Assembly (NCBI GenBank): GCA_954871525.1
Contig: OX940868.1
Coordinates: forward strand, 16,530,556-16,594,555
Length of the DNA stretch: 64,000 bases
DNA from: Parietaria judaica
Taxonomy: Eukaryota > Streptophyta > Magnoliopsida > Rosales > Urticaceae
Direction: 5' to 3'
Part shown: positions 12,298 to 24,389 of the stretch, one piece after another
Layout of the letters: every line of letters starts with the position of its first letter
Position numbering within the stretch: the first letter of the stretch is position 1
The notes under the pieces: generated by a model
Told to the model about the DNA's origin: nothing
The model's database searches: none
What the model saw: only the letters and a program-made list of their open reading frames with translations
Position numbers and translations under genes: made by a program

Positions 12298-14275
12298 TCA
12301 TGCTTCTAGTTTATGGCATAACTTGGAACTGGGATTAGCCATTGAGCCTGCAATTAATGTATAATTAATTAGCAAATACAATGTGGTACTTAATCACCTC
12401 TAATTTAGGGTTTAAAAATATATATAACGAAACTTATATAATTAGTCTTTCTTTAATGTCCACTTTGTTTCCAATATTTATAAAGAGTTTCATCTTTACT
12501 ACTAACTGATCAAAACCTTAAAATAAAAATAAAAAAGCACTCACAAATATAATTGGTACTCACATATTTCAGCAAAACATGGTTGTTTTGACACCGGGTC
12601 CTCTTCAAACGGTGGCGGAACTTGGCCGTACACCATCTCGCAACTCATGTCTTCAAAATCTGAGGATGAGAAAAGATGTAGATAATTTTAGGTAAATAAT
12701 AATTCCATGAAAAGTTGAATTAAAATGAGAGGAAAAAAAATATATACTTGGTATCATCGTCAATGGAAGTCCAAACTCATTAGTGAAGAAATCTTGAGTT
12801 GGAATTTTGCACATATTCACACACATTCCTACACACCCACTGTTCTCCAAGTACCTTTATCACATGTAACACACACATTTAGAATATTAATTCTCCAAAT
12901 AGTCTAAATAAATCCCTCTGTAAAATGCTATGTACATATATACCTGCATTTCTTTATGAGGACTCCACTTCTTTGCTTCACCCCATTAATCTCAACTTCC
13001 ACAACCTGAATTAAGTTGAAAAAAATAATTAATATAAGCAATTCTTTAGATTTATGATGATATTATTGAGAAAATGATACATATAATATATATGTTTATT
13101 ATTACCTCAGAAGGGCCAACCAACCAATGGAAAAAAGGGACAGTTAGTGCAGCATTGAACTCTGCAGCCCACTTTGTTGGTGGAAATAGTTTCCTAAACT
13201 GCAATTATTTCAAATTAATTAAGTGAAACTCTAAATCTATCAATCCCAATACATATGATCTTAATCTTAAATAGAAATATATATTCAAAAATAAATTAAC
13301 GTATAGAATTAGATTTACATGCTTAACCAATTAGCTATGTATTTTTAACACGAAAAATGTAACACTAAGTGTCCGACAGTTGGATCTCCGAAGCTTAAAA
13401 TTGCACATTCCGGTAAAATTACTGATCTAAAATTCCGGTTTATCGTGATTGAGAAATATAAAACAGTAATTCTGAAGAATATAGGACGGTTACGGAATCC
13501 CAAAATAACAAAGAATCCCTAATGTGAAAATTAGGATTATTGGGCCAATTTGATTTGAAATTAGAACGGTCAGCTCAATCGTTCTACTTCCGCCACACAA
13601 CTCCTATGTCGTACCGTGAAACTTCAAAACCGGTCCAAACTCTAACTAACAATCTCTATGACAGTAGTGATACATGATTGATTTACTCGTGTCTTCTCTA
13701 TAAACATTAATCATTATAAAGCCGATTAAAAATAAAACGAAGAGCATACTGAACTTATTTTCAAACTCGTGTGCCATGCACTCGTAAACATAATGAATAT
13801 GCACGTATGTTCATGTTATATACATGTATATCTATAATGTACATGATATATGTATATATATGATATCCACCTGAGCAGGCGCACCTGGAGGCAGCATAGA
13901 GAGGAGGACCTCCCTGACGACTTGCTGCTGCTGAAGCCGAGACCTTCCCTGCATCACCCGCTTCGACACGTCCACGAACCCCTCGTAGTCCTGCTCCCAC
14001 CACCCTCGTCCCGACCCCGAGCCCCCGTCCCCGTCCCTGCCGCCTCTTGGCCTCGCTGCAAACCGCTCCATCTTGCGCGCGAAGAGCGCCATGAACACCC
14101 TCTCCACCAGCCCGTCGGTGTACTTCGTCTTCTCCCCGAACGGTGCCGGCGCTCCAGACGGCTCCGCGATGCCACTGCGGACTGAGAGCCCCCGAGCGAC
14201 TGAGCTTGCTTTCGCACGCCGCCGCGGGAGCTTGGCGAGGCAGTGGTGGTGGTTGTGGAGGCTCAGGGAAGCCAT
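12298..14275 (-). CDS. D27: D27 beta-carotene isomerase (strigolactone biosynthesis), six exons, 270 aa
   Basis: Exons: 13871-14275, 13106-13198, 12944-13005, 12748-12854, 12564-12659, 12298-12347 (813 nt, all GT-AG, all phases close). The product is DWARF27, the plastid iron-containing enzyme that converts all-trans- to 9-cis-beta-carotene, the first committed step of strigolactone synthesis. An arginine/serine-rich transit peptide (about residues 1-40) precedes the family blocks YTDGLVERVFMALFARKMER, WWEQDYEGFVDVSKRVMQG, LFPPTKWAAEFNA, and the Cys-rich DUF4033 core with CRYLENSGCVGMCVNMCK (C186, C194, C198, C202). Length matches the known family (about 260-280 aa). Exon 1 is strongly GC-rich while introns and the other exons are AT-rich, which is ordinary for a plant plastid gene. 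The exon 4 acceptor (GATAAAG|G) has a poor pyrimidine tract but is required by phase and sequence. The start is the only ATG ahead of the transit peptide. Confidence 0.95.
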
Positions 14276-15184
14276 GTAAGTGGGTGAATGGATTGCTTAG
14301 AGTACTGGGCTTTGCATTGCTGAGTAATGGCTCTGAAGAGAAGAGATCGAGCGAGCGTGTGGCTGGCACTTTTTCCTTTGGTTTTGGGGAGGAAATTTGT
14401 GGCCATACATGCTTGTTCGAGAGGTGGATTTTCTTTAGCCTCTATCTCTCTCTCTTGAATTATTACTTATTTCTGAAAAAAAAAAAAAAAAAACACTTAA
14501 TAAAATCTAGATTATTTTATAACGTCTCTGCTCGATTTTAATTCAAAATCCGGAACCAAGACATAGCCTAAAATTCTAAATTTACGTCCCGATTCTCAAT
14601 TTTAATATATGTATAACTAATTTACACATTTTTGCGCTCTTATAACAATATATAGCTCTATTTTAGTTTATTTTATATGAAGGAAGAGAATATACTTATA
14701 TATATTTTTACTTTCATGATATTGAAATGTCTTGAATGATTTTCCTCACACAGAATATGTAATAAAAATCGGGATCTTAGTCCTCGTTACAATCTCGGTC
14801 CCGTTTCTAAAAATACGAGAAATTTCCAAACGGGAAATATGACAATTAAAGCTTAAATATCGTTTCTAATTTCATCCCTAAGTACGTACAAGACTACAAT
14901 CTACTTTCTAAAATAATCAAAATATACTTAGAATGACAACTTTGATATGTTTTACATTTTCAAGTCAGAATTATCATAAATATCTCAAATATATTACCCT
15001 TTAGTCATATTTTTGCTCTAATAAGTTTTAATTTTTGTTCAAATTGGTTTTCGATTTTTTAGATGACATCTACGCCCTCTCAAGTTTGAGCCCATTCATT
15101 CTCTTAAAGCCTCCTTAACTTTTTTTTTTTTTTTTTGGCACTTGACTAACTCCCTCCTCCGACTTTGTTAATTGTAGATAAACC
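14276..15184. other. D27 upstream region
   Basis: Holds the D27 5' leader, an A18 run (about 14476-14493), and a possible TATA box on the minus strand (TATAAAAT, plus-strand 14515-14522). An upstream ATG at about 14410 on the minus strand opens a short uORF of roughly 35 codons ending before the D27 start. The rest is AT-rich without genes. Confidence 0.45.
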
Positions 15185-15385
15185 CAAGGTTTAAAATGCC
15201 GCTTGCCGATGTCGTTTCGCATTTTCTGTTTTACGGATATATCGCTTGCCGATGGGTATGTCGATGGGCAAATGGTAAAAAAAGGGCATGCCGCATGCCG
15301 CATATACCGCATATACCGCATGGGCATACCGCATGCCGATGGGGTTTTCGACGGATATTTTGTAAAAAATATTTGAGTATTTAAG
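15185..15385 (-). mobile_element. Diverged copy B of the 181-bp MITE (inverted)
   Basis: Starts AAGGTTTAAAATGCCGCTTG and continues GATGTCGTTTCGCA, then ACGGATATATCGCTTGCC. This is the reverse complement of the right part of the element at 1100-1280. It is expanded internally by a CATATACCG/GCATGCCG short tandem array (about 15285-15340). The far terminus is degraded and no TSD is recognisable. Confidence 0.65.
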
Positions 15386-16798
15386 CATGATATTTATATA
15401 GGTTCAAAACTACATATTTAACAAATACAAGACATTATTGTATACAACAAAACACATTTGTAACTTAAATATGTAGGTGAAATGTATAATGTAAAATCAC
15501 ATTATTAGTTGAAGTGTATAATATTAAGTCAAATTATTATGTGAAGTGAATATATTAAGTGTGTTATAATAAGTGAATATGCATGTAAATTGTGTATGTA
15601 TGTTAACAAATTTATTATTAGTTGAAGAATATAATATTATATATTAAGTGTATATGTATGTTAAGTGTATAATATTATTTGAAGTGTATAATATTAAGTT
15701 AATTTATTAGGTGAAGTGTATGTTAAGTGTGAATGTGTGATATTAGTTGAATAACAAAAGTCCCACATTGATAGATGATAAGAGTTTGGTGATGTTTATA
15801 TACCAAATATTAGGGACAAGGGCTTGGGCCCATAGGGTCATAGGATTTTGTGGATGTGGGAGGACTGACACAAATGTACTACGACACGCGCACGCGCACG
15901 CCGCCGCCGACCGGCTGAGCCAAGACGGGACGGGGTGGGGTCTTGGGCAAGTAAAAATATTTTTGGCGAAAGTTTAATTGGTATTTTTGTCAAAATCTAC
16001 CAAGAGTTTAATTTTTTGCGAAATTCCAGTCATTTTTCGCAACTTTTATGAGTAAAAACGAAAAACGACATTCCTTCCACGTGCCCATGCGAATTTCGCA
16101 AAATTTGGTAAAACGACAGCGAAACGAAAGGGATGTCGTTTCGGTGTTCCACTGAAAACAAAAATCGACGCGAATTTCGCTCGATTTTTGCGACATTTGA
16201 CACCTTGTCATAAACCTAGAAAAATCCCAAGTCAAGCCATGGATTTGAACAATAGGCTTTTTGGGCAATTCTTTGCTGGGTCTTACTCCTTTTTGGGCCC
16301 AATTTTATTATGATTTGTGTACCCAAGAGAATTCCATATCTTAGACCACAGCAAAATATTGCCGGGTCTTTTGGGCAATTAGGTAGAAGAAATGGGATTA
16401 TTTAAAATGAGATCCAGCATGATAATTTTTAGTTGAATATATTTCACTCATTTTTTTTAAAACTTATTTCATATTTTCTTTAACAAGACGTGATAATAAG
16501 TATTCTATGTGTCTTAAGTATTATTGGGATCTTTCGAGTAAACCACGTCTTCAAAAACTTTGCTTTAATTTTGGATTATTCTTAGTTCTTATATAACACA
16601 TCTATTAAGCACTTCACATTTCTAAACAAAAAATGTCATGTCATAAGTTTGATATAATGACAAATTATCGCAATTAAACTTAATAAAACTTCTCGATTTA
16701 GCATTGTTTGTTGGTGCTATTCTTTTATATTTTCTGACTCTCCCTCACATAATTTGTTGGGAATTCAATAGTACAACTGCTTTTAGAAACTAGTTCAC
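15386..16798. other. Repeat-derived intergenic region
   Basis: A degenerate array (15470-15745) repeats TTGAAGTGTATAATATTAAG with irregular 25-60-bp spacing. Next is a segment with AAGTCCCACATTGATAG and a GC-rich patch (15885-15935), then a block (16005-16200) rich in GCGAAATT/GACGAAAC words. These look like decayed dispersed repeats; the short open frames in them are not genes. Confidence 0.45.
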
Positions 16799-16938
16799 AT
16801 GATGGTCAAGGTGGGTGTGACTATATGTATAATGTATACACATATAGATATATAAGTCCACAGATAGATAAAGCAAGTCATAATTGATTGAGTAGTCGTC
16901 AAAATGTGACCCAATGGTCACGCCTAACCTGACCATGA
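16799..16938. repeat. 140-bp imperfect foldback element
   Basis: Left arm ATGGTCAAGGTGGGTGTGAC and right arm (inverted) ATGGTCAGGTTAGGCGTGAC are about 80% matched over 20 bp, with about 95 bp between them. No clear TSD is seen. It may be a small MITE remnant. Confidence 0.45.
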
Positions 16939-18862
16939 TACAACAACAGCACACAGTCCAACTATAAATCACCAAGGAGACTATGCCACAAAGCCAAGTC
17001 CTCTACGGCTATATCTTCCTTTACAGCTTGGGCTCTACATAATCCATATAAATATAAGGTCTTAATGGTACAAGTACCTAAATTTTAATCAATTAAAGCG
17101 GCATGGTGTAAAGTGAAAAAATAGCGGCAAAAGTGTTTGAAGTAAACAAAACTGAGCCAATGCATATTTATGCTCATTTTTTTTCCACAAGTGTTGGTCA
17201 AATGTCACGTGGCATCAAGTTGACCGAAATATGCTTCGTTATAATTTTGTCCAACGTCCACCCCAAAGACAAAACTAGGATTTTGGAATAGGGGAAAAAA
17301 TAATTATTTAAAAAAAAGATATATATATATATATATATATATTAATCTTTAAGAGGAAGCTAAATACTTGGTATTAGTCTTAATTTAATTTTTTTACTTA
17401 ATTATTAAGAGTGCAGTAAATTGTGTTATTGGAGAAGGGCCATGGCCCCCTATGGCATACACTTAGTTTCGGCTATGCGGCCACCATACCACATTTGACA
17501 AACATATCTGTAAAACAAAAAATTGACGAAAATATGCAGTCCTTCTGTTTTGTCGACTTTAGATACTTTTGTCACTATCTTTTTTACTTTGAATTCATAT
17601 TGTCTTAATTTGTTAAAGGTTGAGTACTTTTACTATATAAACACCATCTTTCATATACTTCCCATGATTTGGTTAGTAAAAATAAATTATGCGTTGGAGA
17701 GTGGGACCTTAAGCTACTGGTCTGTTATAGCGACCCATGTAATTTCATAAAGACTATAATTGGAATAACATCCCTCAACTTTGGATGTTGATGCCTTTTA
17801 CTCTTGATTTTTTTTTTCAGCAATGCCTCCTATTGTTTACAACGTATCTATTAACGGCTACACGTTAAAATAACAAGAAATGTTAATTTTCGCACAATAC
17901 ATAATTTAATCAAAAGTGTTATTGCCAATTGGTTCCGAAAAAAAACACTTGATTGCGATCACGAAGTACGCTTTTCAAAAAAATGTTAACATGAAAATCG
18001 CACCGCATCTGAGAAAAAAGACATAAAATCGAAAAAAAAAACTATCCTCAATTATAATAATATATATGTTTCAAACAAATAAATTTGTATAAGGACAATG
18101 TTACTTCTTAAAGAATCAAAGTATTCCTGCTGCAAATTAAATGCACAAACGAACGAAGTCAAAGACATTGGAGCAAATAACTCTTCCATAATTTGCATCA
18201 TAATGAGCAAATTAAGGAAGATAAAAGTTACTATCATAAGTCAAATACTCATTAATTACTCGCACATTCTCATGCAAACCTCTCTGATTTTCCTACAAAT
18301 ATATCATCATGACGCTAACTCAAGCATTTTTCAGAAGCTAGATTTGTGTTACTTCCGAAGATAGATAACATATTAAAAAAAAAAAAAAAACTAGTCCAAA
18401 TTGTATTTTTGATTAAATCAGACTACACAAAAATTAGTTGTGAATCGTTTGAAAAGAAATTAATCACTAAATAAAAGTATCAAGAAATCAATTGATCACA
18501 TTTTTTCAGGTCTACAAGTGCAATTTTGTTTCTTCTTTTTCCAGTAAAGCCAATAATGAAATTAATTAACTTTATTCATGATATGATAATATAACAGTAC
18601 TTGATGATAATTTTTCATAATTCTCCACAAGTATTAAGTAATATATGTATGCAGTAGCCAGTATGTATAGATATTGGCAGATCATCTATGCCATTCAACG
18701 ACTGAGGAAGTCAACGTTTAAATATTAATGCATGCATGCACATACTAATATGCTGCAAAAATAAAACGCGTTATTAGGTCAAGCCTTGGGAACCAAAATT
18801 TCACAGACTCGGTTTCTCAGAATCTTCATGGGATAGTAACAGTGACCCACACATAGAATCAC

Positions 18863-18904
<42 letters not shown>

Positions 18905-19050
18905 ATATATACATTGAAGTCCCATCATTAATCCCATTTTGAGATCTGCCACAATGGTTATCTACAATGATGAGCTAGCCTTTAGAAGTTTCTTTATGTG
19001 TATAGTTTGGTGGCAGTTGAGCATGGAAACGTTATTCGAACACTTCCAAA

Positions 19051-19081
<31 letters not shown>

Positions 19082-19436
19082 ATATGTATATTAGTGATAT
19101 ATTAAATGGGATTTGCATGGAAGAGTGGAATCATTGATAAGGGCAACAAATAACTGGAAGGAGTAAGAGCAAAAATTGAGGTGGGAGTTCGAGGGCTTAC
19201 TTTGATGAATATTTGTGGACTTCATAAATGGCTTTCGCAGAAAAACCGTTGTCCTCAGAGTTGACCTTTTCAATTTATTTTTCTTTTTTTTTTCTTTCTC
19301 GAAAGTTGACCTTTTCTTTACAAGGTGATAAAATAGTCTACTTATTATTTCTTATTCTTTTTAAAGTTGTATTTATTTTTATTTTTATGCTGCTATATGC
19401 CAGTGTTGGTTAGATCTTCAACCTTCAGTTTTATTA
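16939..19436. other. Intergenic, AT-rich, no supported gene
   Basis: Contains (TA)n microsatellites at 17319-17342, 18866-18895 and 19051-19082. A decayed fragment at about 17064-17260 carries the AGCGGCAAAAGT word typical of the Mutator MITEs elsewhere in the window. Open frames of 60-90 codons here lack codon bias and recognisable domains. Confidence 0.5.
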
Positions 19437-19445
19437 TAAAAAATA

Positions 19446-19893
19446 GGGATAATAGCGGCATAAGTCCTCAACCTTTACTCAACTGGGGCGGCATAGCCCC
19501 AACCCCATTTAATAGCGGTATAAGTACTAAAAGATGATTTCCGTCCATATTTGACTAACAGAAATAGTCAACGTTTGCGTGGTCAGCTTCTCATCAACAT
19601 GGACGCCATGTAATCCGACATGTCACCATACACGTCATCCTCGCGTCATCAAATTTAATGCAATCGCCATTAATTTTGCATTAAATTTGATGACGCGAGG
19701 ATGACATGTATGGTGACATGTCGGATTACGTGGCGTCCACGTTGACGAGAAGCTGACCACGCAAACGTTGACTACTTCCGTTAGTCAAATATGGACGGAA
19801 ATAATCTTTTGATACTTATACCGCTATTAAATGAGGTTGAGGCTATGCCGCCCCATTTGAGTAAAGGTTGAGGACTTATGCCGCTATTATCCC
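19446..19893. mobile_element. 448-bp near-perfect palindromic Mutator-type MITE
   Basis: Exact 9-bp TSD TAAAAAATA (19437-19445 and 19894-19902). It begins GGGATAATAGCGGCATAAGT and ends with the exact inverse. The two arms are complementary over almost their whole length (about 220 bp each) and meet near 19668 with only a few mismatches, so each strand could fold into one long hairpin. It has no coding capacity. The TIR motif matches the elements at 4329, 24394 and 51837. Confidence 0.92.
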
Positions 19894-19902
19894 TAAAAAA
19901 TA

Positions 19903-21525
19903 TCATTTCTAGCTGGCAAAATTATATTTTGAAAGAGTAATTGGAGAAATGATCCTAATCGTTCGTTGGTGGTGTACTTTACTTTTTTTTTTTATTTTTT
20001 TAAAGACTAACTTAATCTTTGAACTTTAGCTTTTGGAAGATATGCATTCTTATTCTATTTACTTTGTGAATGTAACACATCGTTTTTACACAAATAAAAT
20101 GCCGCATGCCTAATAAATCACTTATATTGATGGTATCTTTGTCATCTAATTAAGGGTATTATTGCTGAGGTGAAAAATTACCGCAACAGTCACAGACTCA
20201 CGATTGGTGTAATTCCGCTTTTAAGTTACCTAAGAGCTCGGGTATTTCCGTTAAAACTTAATCAGGCAAACGAAAATGGGTTTGAAGATAATAAGATGCT
20301 CGAGAATTAGCTCGCTGCCGGAAAAAAAAAAGTTGTGTAATTTTTCTTTGAATTCGGCGTTGCTAACTCCAAATTTGCATTTAGCTTTGAAAAGGCAATG
20401 ATAAATCTTAAAAAAAATGATATAAAGAAGTTAAGAGAACTAACATCAACATGGATGAAATTCTAAAAAAAAAAATCCAAAAAGTAAAACTGAGGTACTA
20501 TTGCCTTGATTTTTTTAACTTAATTCTATGCGGTTACATATCTAAACTATACGAGTCCTTTCGCCCATAATAACCCTTTAATTAATAAACGAGGTCTATA
20601 TACTAATAAAACTATATTGTAGAGTGATATAAGTCCACTTATTCAGAGACGATAGAGATAAGAGTCTTACAAAATTAATAATTGAATAATAACATTAATA
20701 AAAATTACTCTCCAATAAGTTATACTCTTGCGCACAAATTAAATAATTTACGTCATCTTTTGTAACATGGGTGGTATACCAACCAATTACTCATTTTTGT
20801 ATCGGATAAAATAAAGGACAGATCATCAATGCAGTACCATGATCTAGTTTAAAGTTTGAATCAAGACATTTCTTCTTGTTTCAATTTTTGATGTTACATT
20901 TCTTTCAAATTATCAATAAGCCCCTTTATTTTCATTTGCGCATGCACAAAGTTCGTTTTTCCCCCTATTCGCATGGGATTTTGAGTGAGACTAAACGCAT
21001 CAATGATTAAACTCGATACAAACCAAAAGATATATACTGTGATAATTTACACTTATCATCACTTCATAGCCACATATTAGATCTCAATTAAATGCGATGT
21101 TTTTTATTGGCTGTGTGATCTTCACTTGACACTTGTCTATCAAACTCAGCCGTCAATAATGACCCGTTTTCATACACATAATTCTTCAATTTATGGTGTT
21201 TGGTATGCTAGAGAAATTAATATCCACGACTTAATATAAATTAAAATAATTAAAATATAATTCAGAATTTCTTATTTATTGACACCTAGTTGTACAGTCA
21301 CAAGCTGTAGACTTTGATCCCCACAAAGAGTTAATAATAACGACCAAAGGGTCCTATGATGATGTAATCGACCTATATAATACACATGTCACTACACAAG
21401 CAAATTTCTAATTATAATAGCAATAGTAATTACTTATCAGATTCATAGTTGGTAATTGGCTTTATATTGCCAGTTAAAAAAGCTTATTTTGTTTTAATTA
21501 ATAAAATATAAAAAATTACTTTATT
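19903..21525. other. Intergenic with LTR fragment
   Basis: Apart from the LTR-derived segment at 20164-20265, this is AT-rich sequence with no recognised gene, RNA or bounded element. Confidence 0.5.
20164..20265 (-). mobile_element. Truncated LTR fragment related to the solo LTR at 11194
   Basis: TGCTGAGGTGAAAAAT opens it as TGTTGAGGTGAAAAAT opens the solo LTR. Further in, both share GAGCTCGGGTATTTC followed by GTTAAA. Only the first 100 bp or so can be aligned and no second end is found. Confidence 0.6.
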
Positions 21526-21533
21526 ACTATGAT

Positions 21534-22373
21534 AAGTGGCGAAACCAGAATATTTCACGAGTGGGCCAAAAATTTATAAAATATATAATTTTTTAAGTAA
21601 GAAATAACTTTGAAACTAATTGTATGTATTGTATTTTAATTGTATTCTACAAATTATCGTGTTCAAAAAATTTCAATACAATCTTATTATTGTCATAATT
21701 GATGGTTGGCAATGTCTAAATATATTAATATAACTATGATTCATTTACATTGATTGAGTTAAGTGTTATTCACATTCTGTATTTTATCCGGAGCCCAAGT
21801 GTTACTCAAGTTGAAATACGAATTGATTAAATTAATCAAAAAATTTAATGGTTAACAAATTTATTAACAGTGTAATTATAAAATATATTGGCATATTATT
21901 AACAATATACTTATAAGACATTGGGTTATTATTGTGTTTGAGTAAAAGAGAAAAATGAATTTAGTTAATTTTTTAAATAGAAAATGTATCAATATGGTTA
22001 TTTATTGTTTTATTATATAATCATTTTAAGATAAGATTATTTATTTAGAGAATAATAAAAAAGAATATAATTTATTATAAAAAAGCAAAATAATATAATT
22101 TGGAAGAAGAAGTAAAGTTGTAGTTATAACTTTAATGAGACAGAATGTAAAAAAGAATTATGGTTTTGGATGGGAATCGATCTTGACTTTGGCATATGGA
22201 GTTTAAACTTGAAGTTTGGGTTCTTTCCCACTGCACCACTTTGAAATATGTCTTTTATTGTAGTTTTATTATTTATCTACATGTTAGTGTATATATATTA
22301 ATGTATTAAAGTTACACGTCAGAATCAAGTGGGGGCGGTCGACCCCGCTCGGCCCAACGTGGCTGCGCCCCTG
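21534..22373. mobile_element. Non-autonomous hAT-type element, 840 bp
   Basis: Perfect 8-bp TSD ACTATGAT (21526-21533 and 22374-22381). The ends, AAGTGGCGAAACCA and (inverted) CAGGGGCGCAGCCA, are both variants of the common plant hAT terminus CAGTGGCGGAGCCA. The interior is AT-rich with no transposase frame. It lies about 245 bp downstream of the GDSL gene stop codon. Confidence 0.8.
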
Positions 22374-22618
22374 ACTATGATGATCTTATTTTATAATAAA
22401 TAAAAAATATTATAATACAAAAATTAAAATAAAAGAATTCTCACAATAAATTAAACGCGAAAAATACAACAAAACGAATGAAAAGAAGTGAAGTGAAGTG
22501 CAACTAAATTAAGAAGAATTGCTTAACCAAATTACTCATAATAGTCCTTGATTAAAACAAAGGCATGTAGAGTGATTACTCATATTAATTATTGCTTAGA
22601 TAGACTCTAAACTAGTGA

Positions 22619-24352
22619 TTAGTTGTAATTATAAAGCTGACGAATGTTGATTGGGAAGGCTTGGCTTTCATCTCCATCGATCAATTCATTGGCAATGATG
22701 ATATTGGAAGCCTCGGTAGGATGATAAGCGTCCCAAAATACATACTTTGATCTGTCTTGACATAATTTACTAGAAGTATTGTTTTTCTCATTTGCTTTGG
22801 CTTTGAAGCAGATAAACGGTGGGAAATACCCTCCACAACATGGCTCATCGGCACTCTCAAATCCTGCATAAATCCAAATCAACAATTAACATTTTGGAAG
22901 ATCATGAAGTATCATGCAAATGCATGTGTAAAACGATTTTTGAAAATTAACTGAATTTTTTATTGAAAAAAAAAAATAGCTTAGTACACATATAAAAAGA
23001 CTTATATTATAATAATTCAGCTTTATTTTCTTCAGAACTGAAATTCCTCAAAAATATAAATATTTTATGTTTTTATTTTATTTAAATAATGGCAAAGGAT
23101 ATGGAATTATTTATTCTATTTCTTAAATATATATATATAGTATATACTCATAATTTTACTTCAGTGAAGTAAGAACAAAATTCTGTTTTTTTTTATAAAG
23201 AAATTCGGAAAATATTACTTAAAAATAGAGCTATTTTCCTTTTTTACAAAAGTAAAAACCATGAAGTGACATTAGAAAATTGAGTAGAAATTACGAAATC
23301 AATATGCATCTTTGTCATGTGCAAAGTGACCGAACTATGTCCACACAATTTATTTTATTTTTACATATTAATGCAATGGACATCTTAGCTTCCATAATTT
23401 AAGGGGTTTCTTTCTCCAATAGTAGTGGTATATGAAATGTCAAACCTAATAAGAGAAGCAACAAGTGTCCATGAATGGGAATTAATAAAAGAGTTGATTT
23501 TGTTGGAGCTAACCATATTGGCGATAATTCTGAATGATCCTTGTGAAGATGTCGTAGGAATTCGCATACACGAAAATAGCCTCCGGACCCAACTGTTGGT
23601 TCAAATAATTGAGCAACTCTTTGAGCTTGTCATTGTAAGCTATGATCAAATCATTCACCTTCTTTGAGCACTTTCCATAAGGTAGTAAATTTAGGGCTCT
23701 CACAAATGGAATGCATCCAAGTGGTCCAATCCCAACCACTAAGAATTTCCTAGCTCCCATCTCATGCAGTCGCTTGTCACGGAGAATAATAAGGTTACTA
23801 AACTGAGTAAGCATAATTAAAGATGATGTAAAAATAAATTAATATCATCACCGACGAAATCATAATCTATATCTTGGGAGAATAAAATTTAGGATACCTG
23901 AATAAGCACAATTAAGGATAAAATATGAAAATAACAATTAAATTAAAATTCGATTCTCAATAGTTTTTCTTTTCTTTTATGAATTCGACTCTAGCCTCTG
24001 TTTCCCGTCACCACCAACTATTATGGGGCGACTGGGTCCGGATCATTGTAATTAGTGGCCATTTATAATTTCATGACAAAAATAAATGTATGATTAGGTA
24101 GTAAGCTGATTTGACATAGAAGTCTTTTTAAATAAAGTAACCCTTTTTAGGAATAATCACTATACATTAAAATTCAATTAGAATGAATTCAAAAGCCTGA
24201 AAAATCTGAAATGGTCATCTCATACATTACATTCTATTAACTTACAAATAACACATCTTTATAACTAATATTGCAGCTTTTAAGAGCTTAAAGTCGCATT
24301 GCTATTGATTTCGAAAGCGAGAGATCAACAGATAGGGAATGCTTAAATAATT

Positions 24353-24389
<37 letters not shown>

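Noticed and set aside
13850..14541. Several open frames on the plus strand and in other minus frames opposite D27 exon 1
   Set aside because: Shadows of a GC-rich exon; only the minus-strand frame from 14275 matches a known family and splices correctly.
22150..22250. SINE/tRNA-like words (GGGAATCGATC, CCACTGCACCAC)
   Set aside because: They fall inside the bounded hAT element, and no complete A and B box pair at pol III spacing is present.
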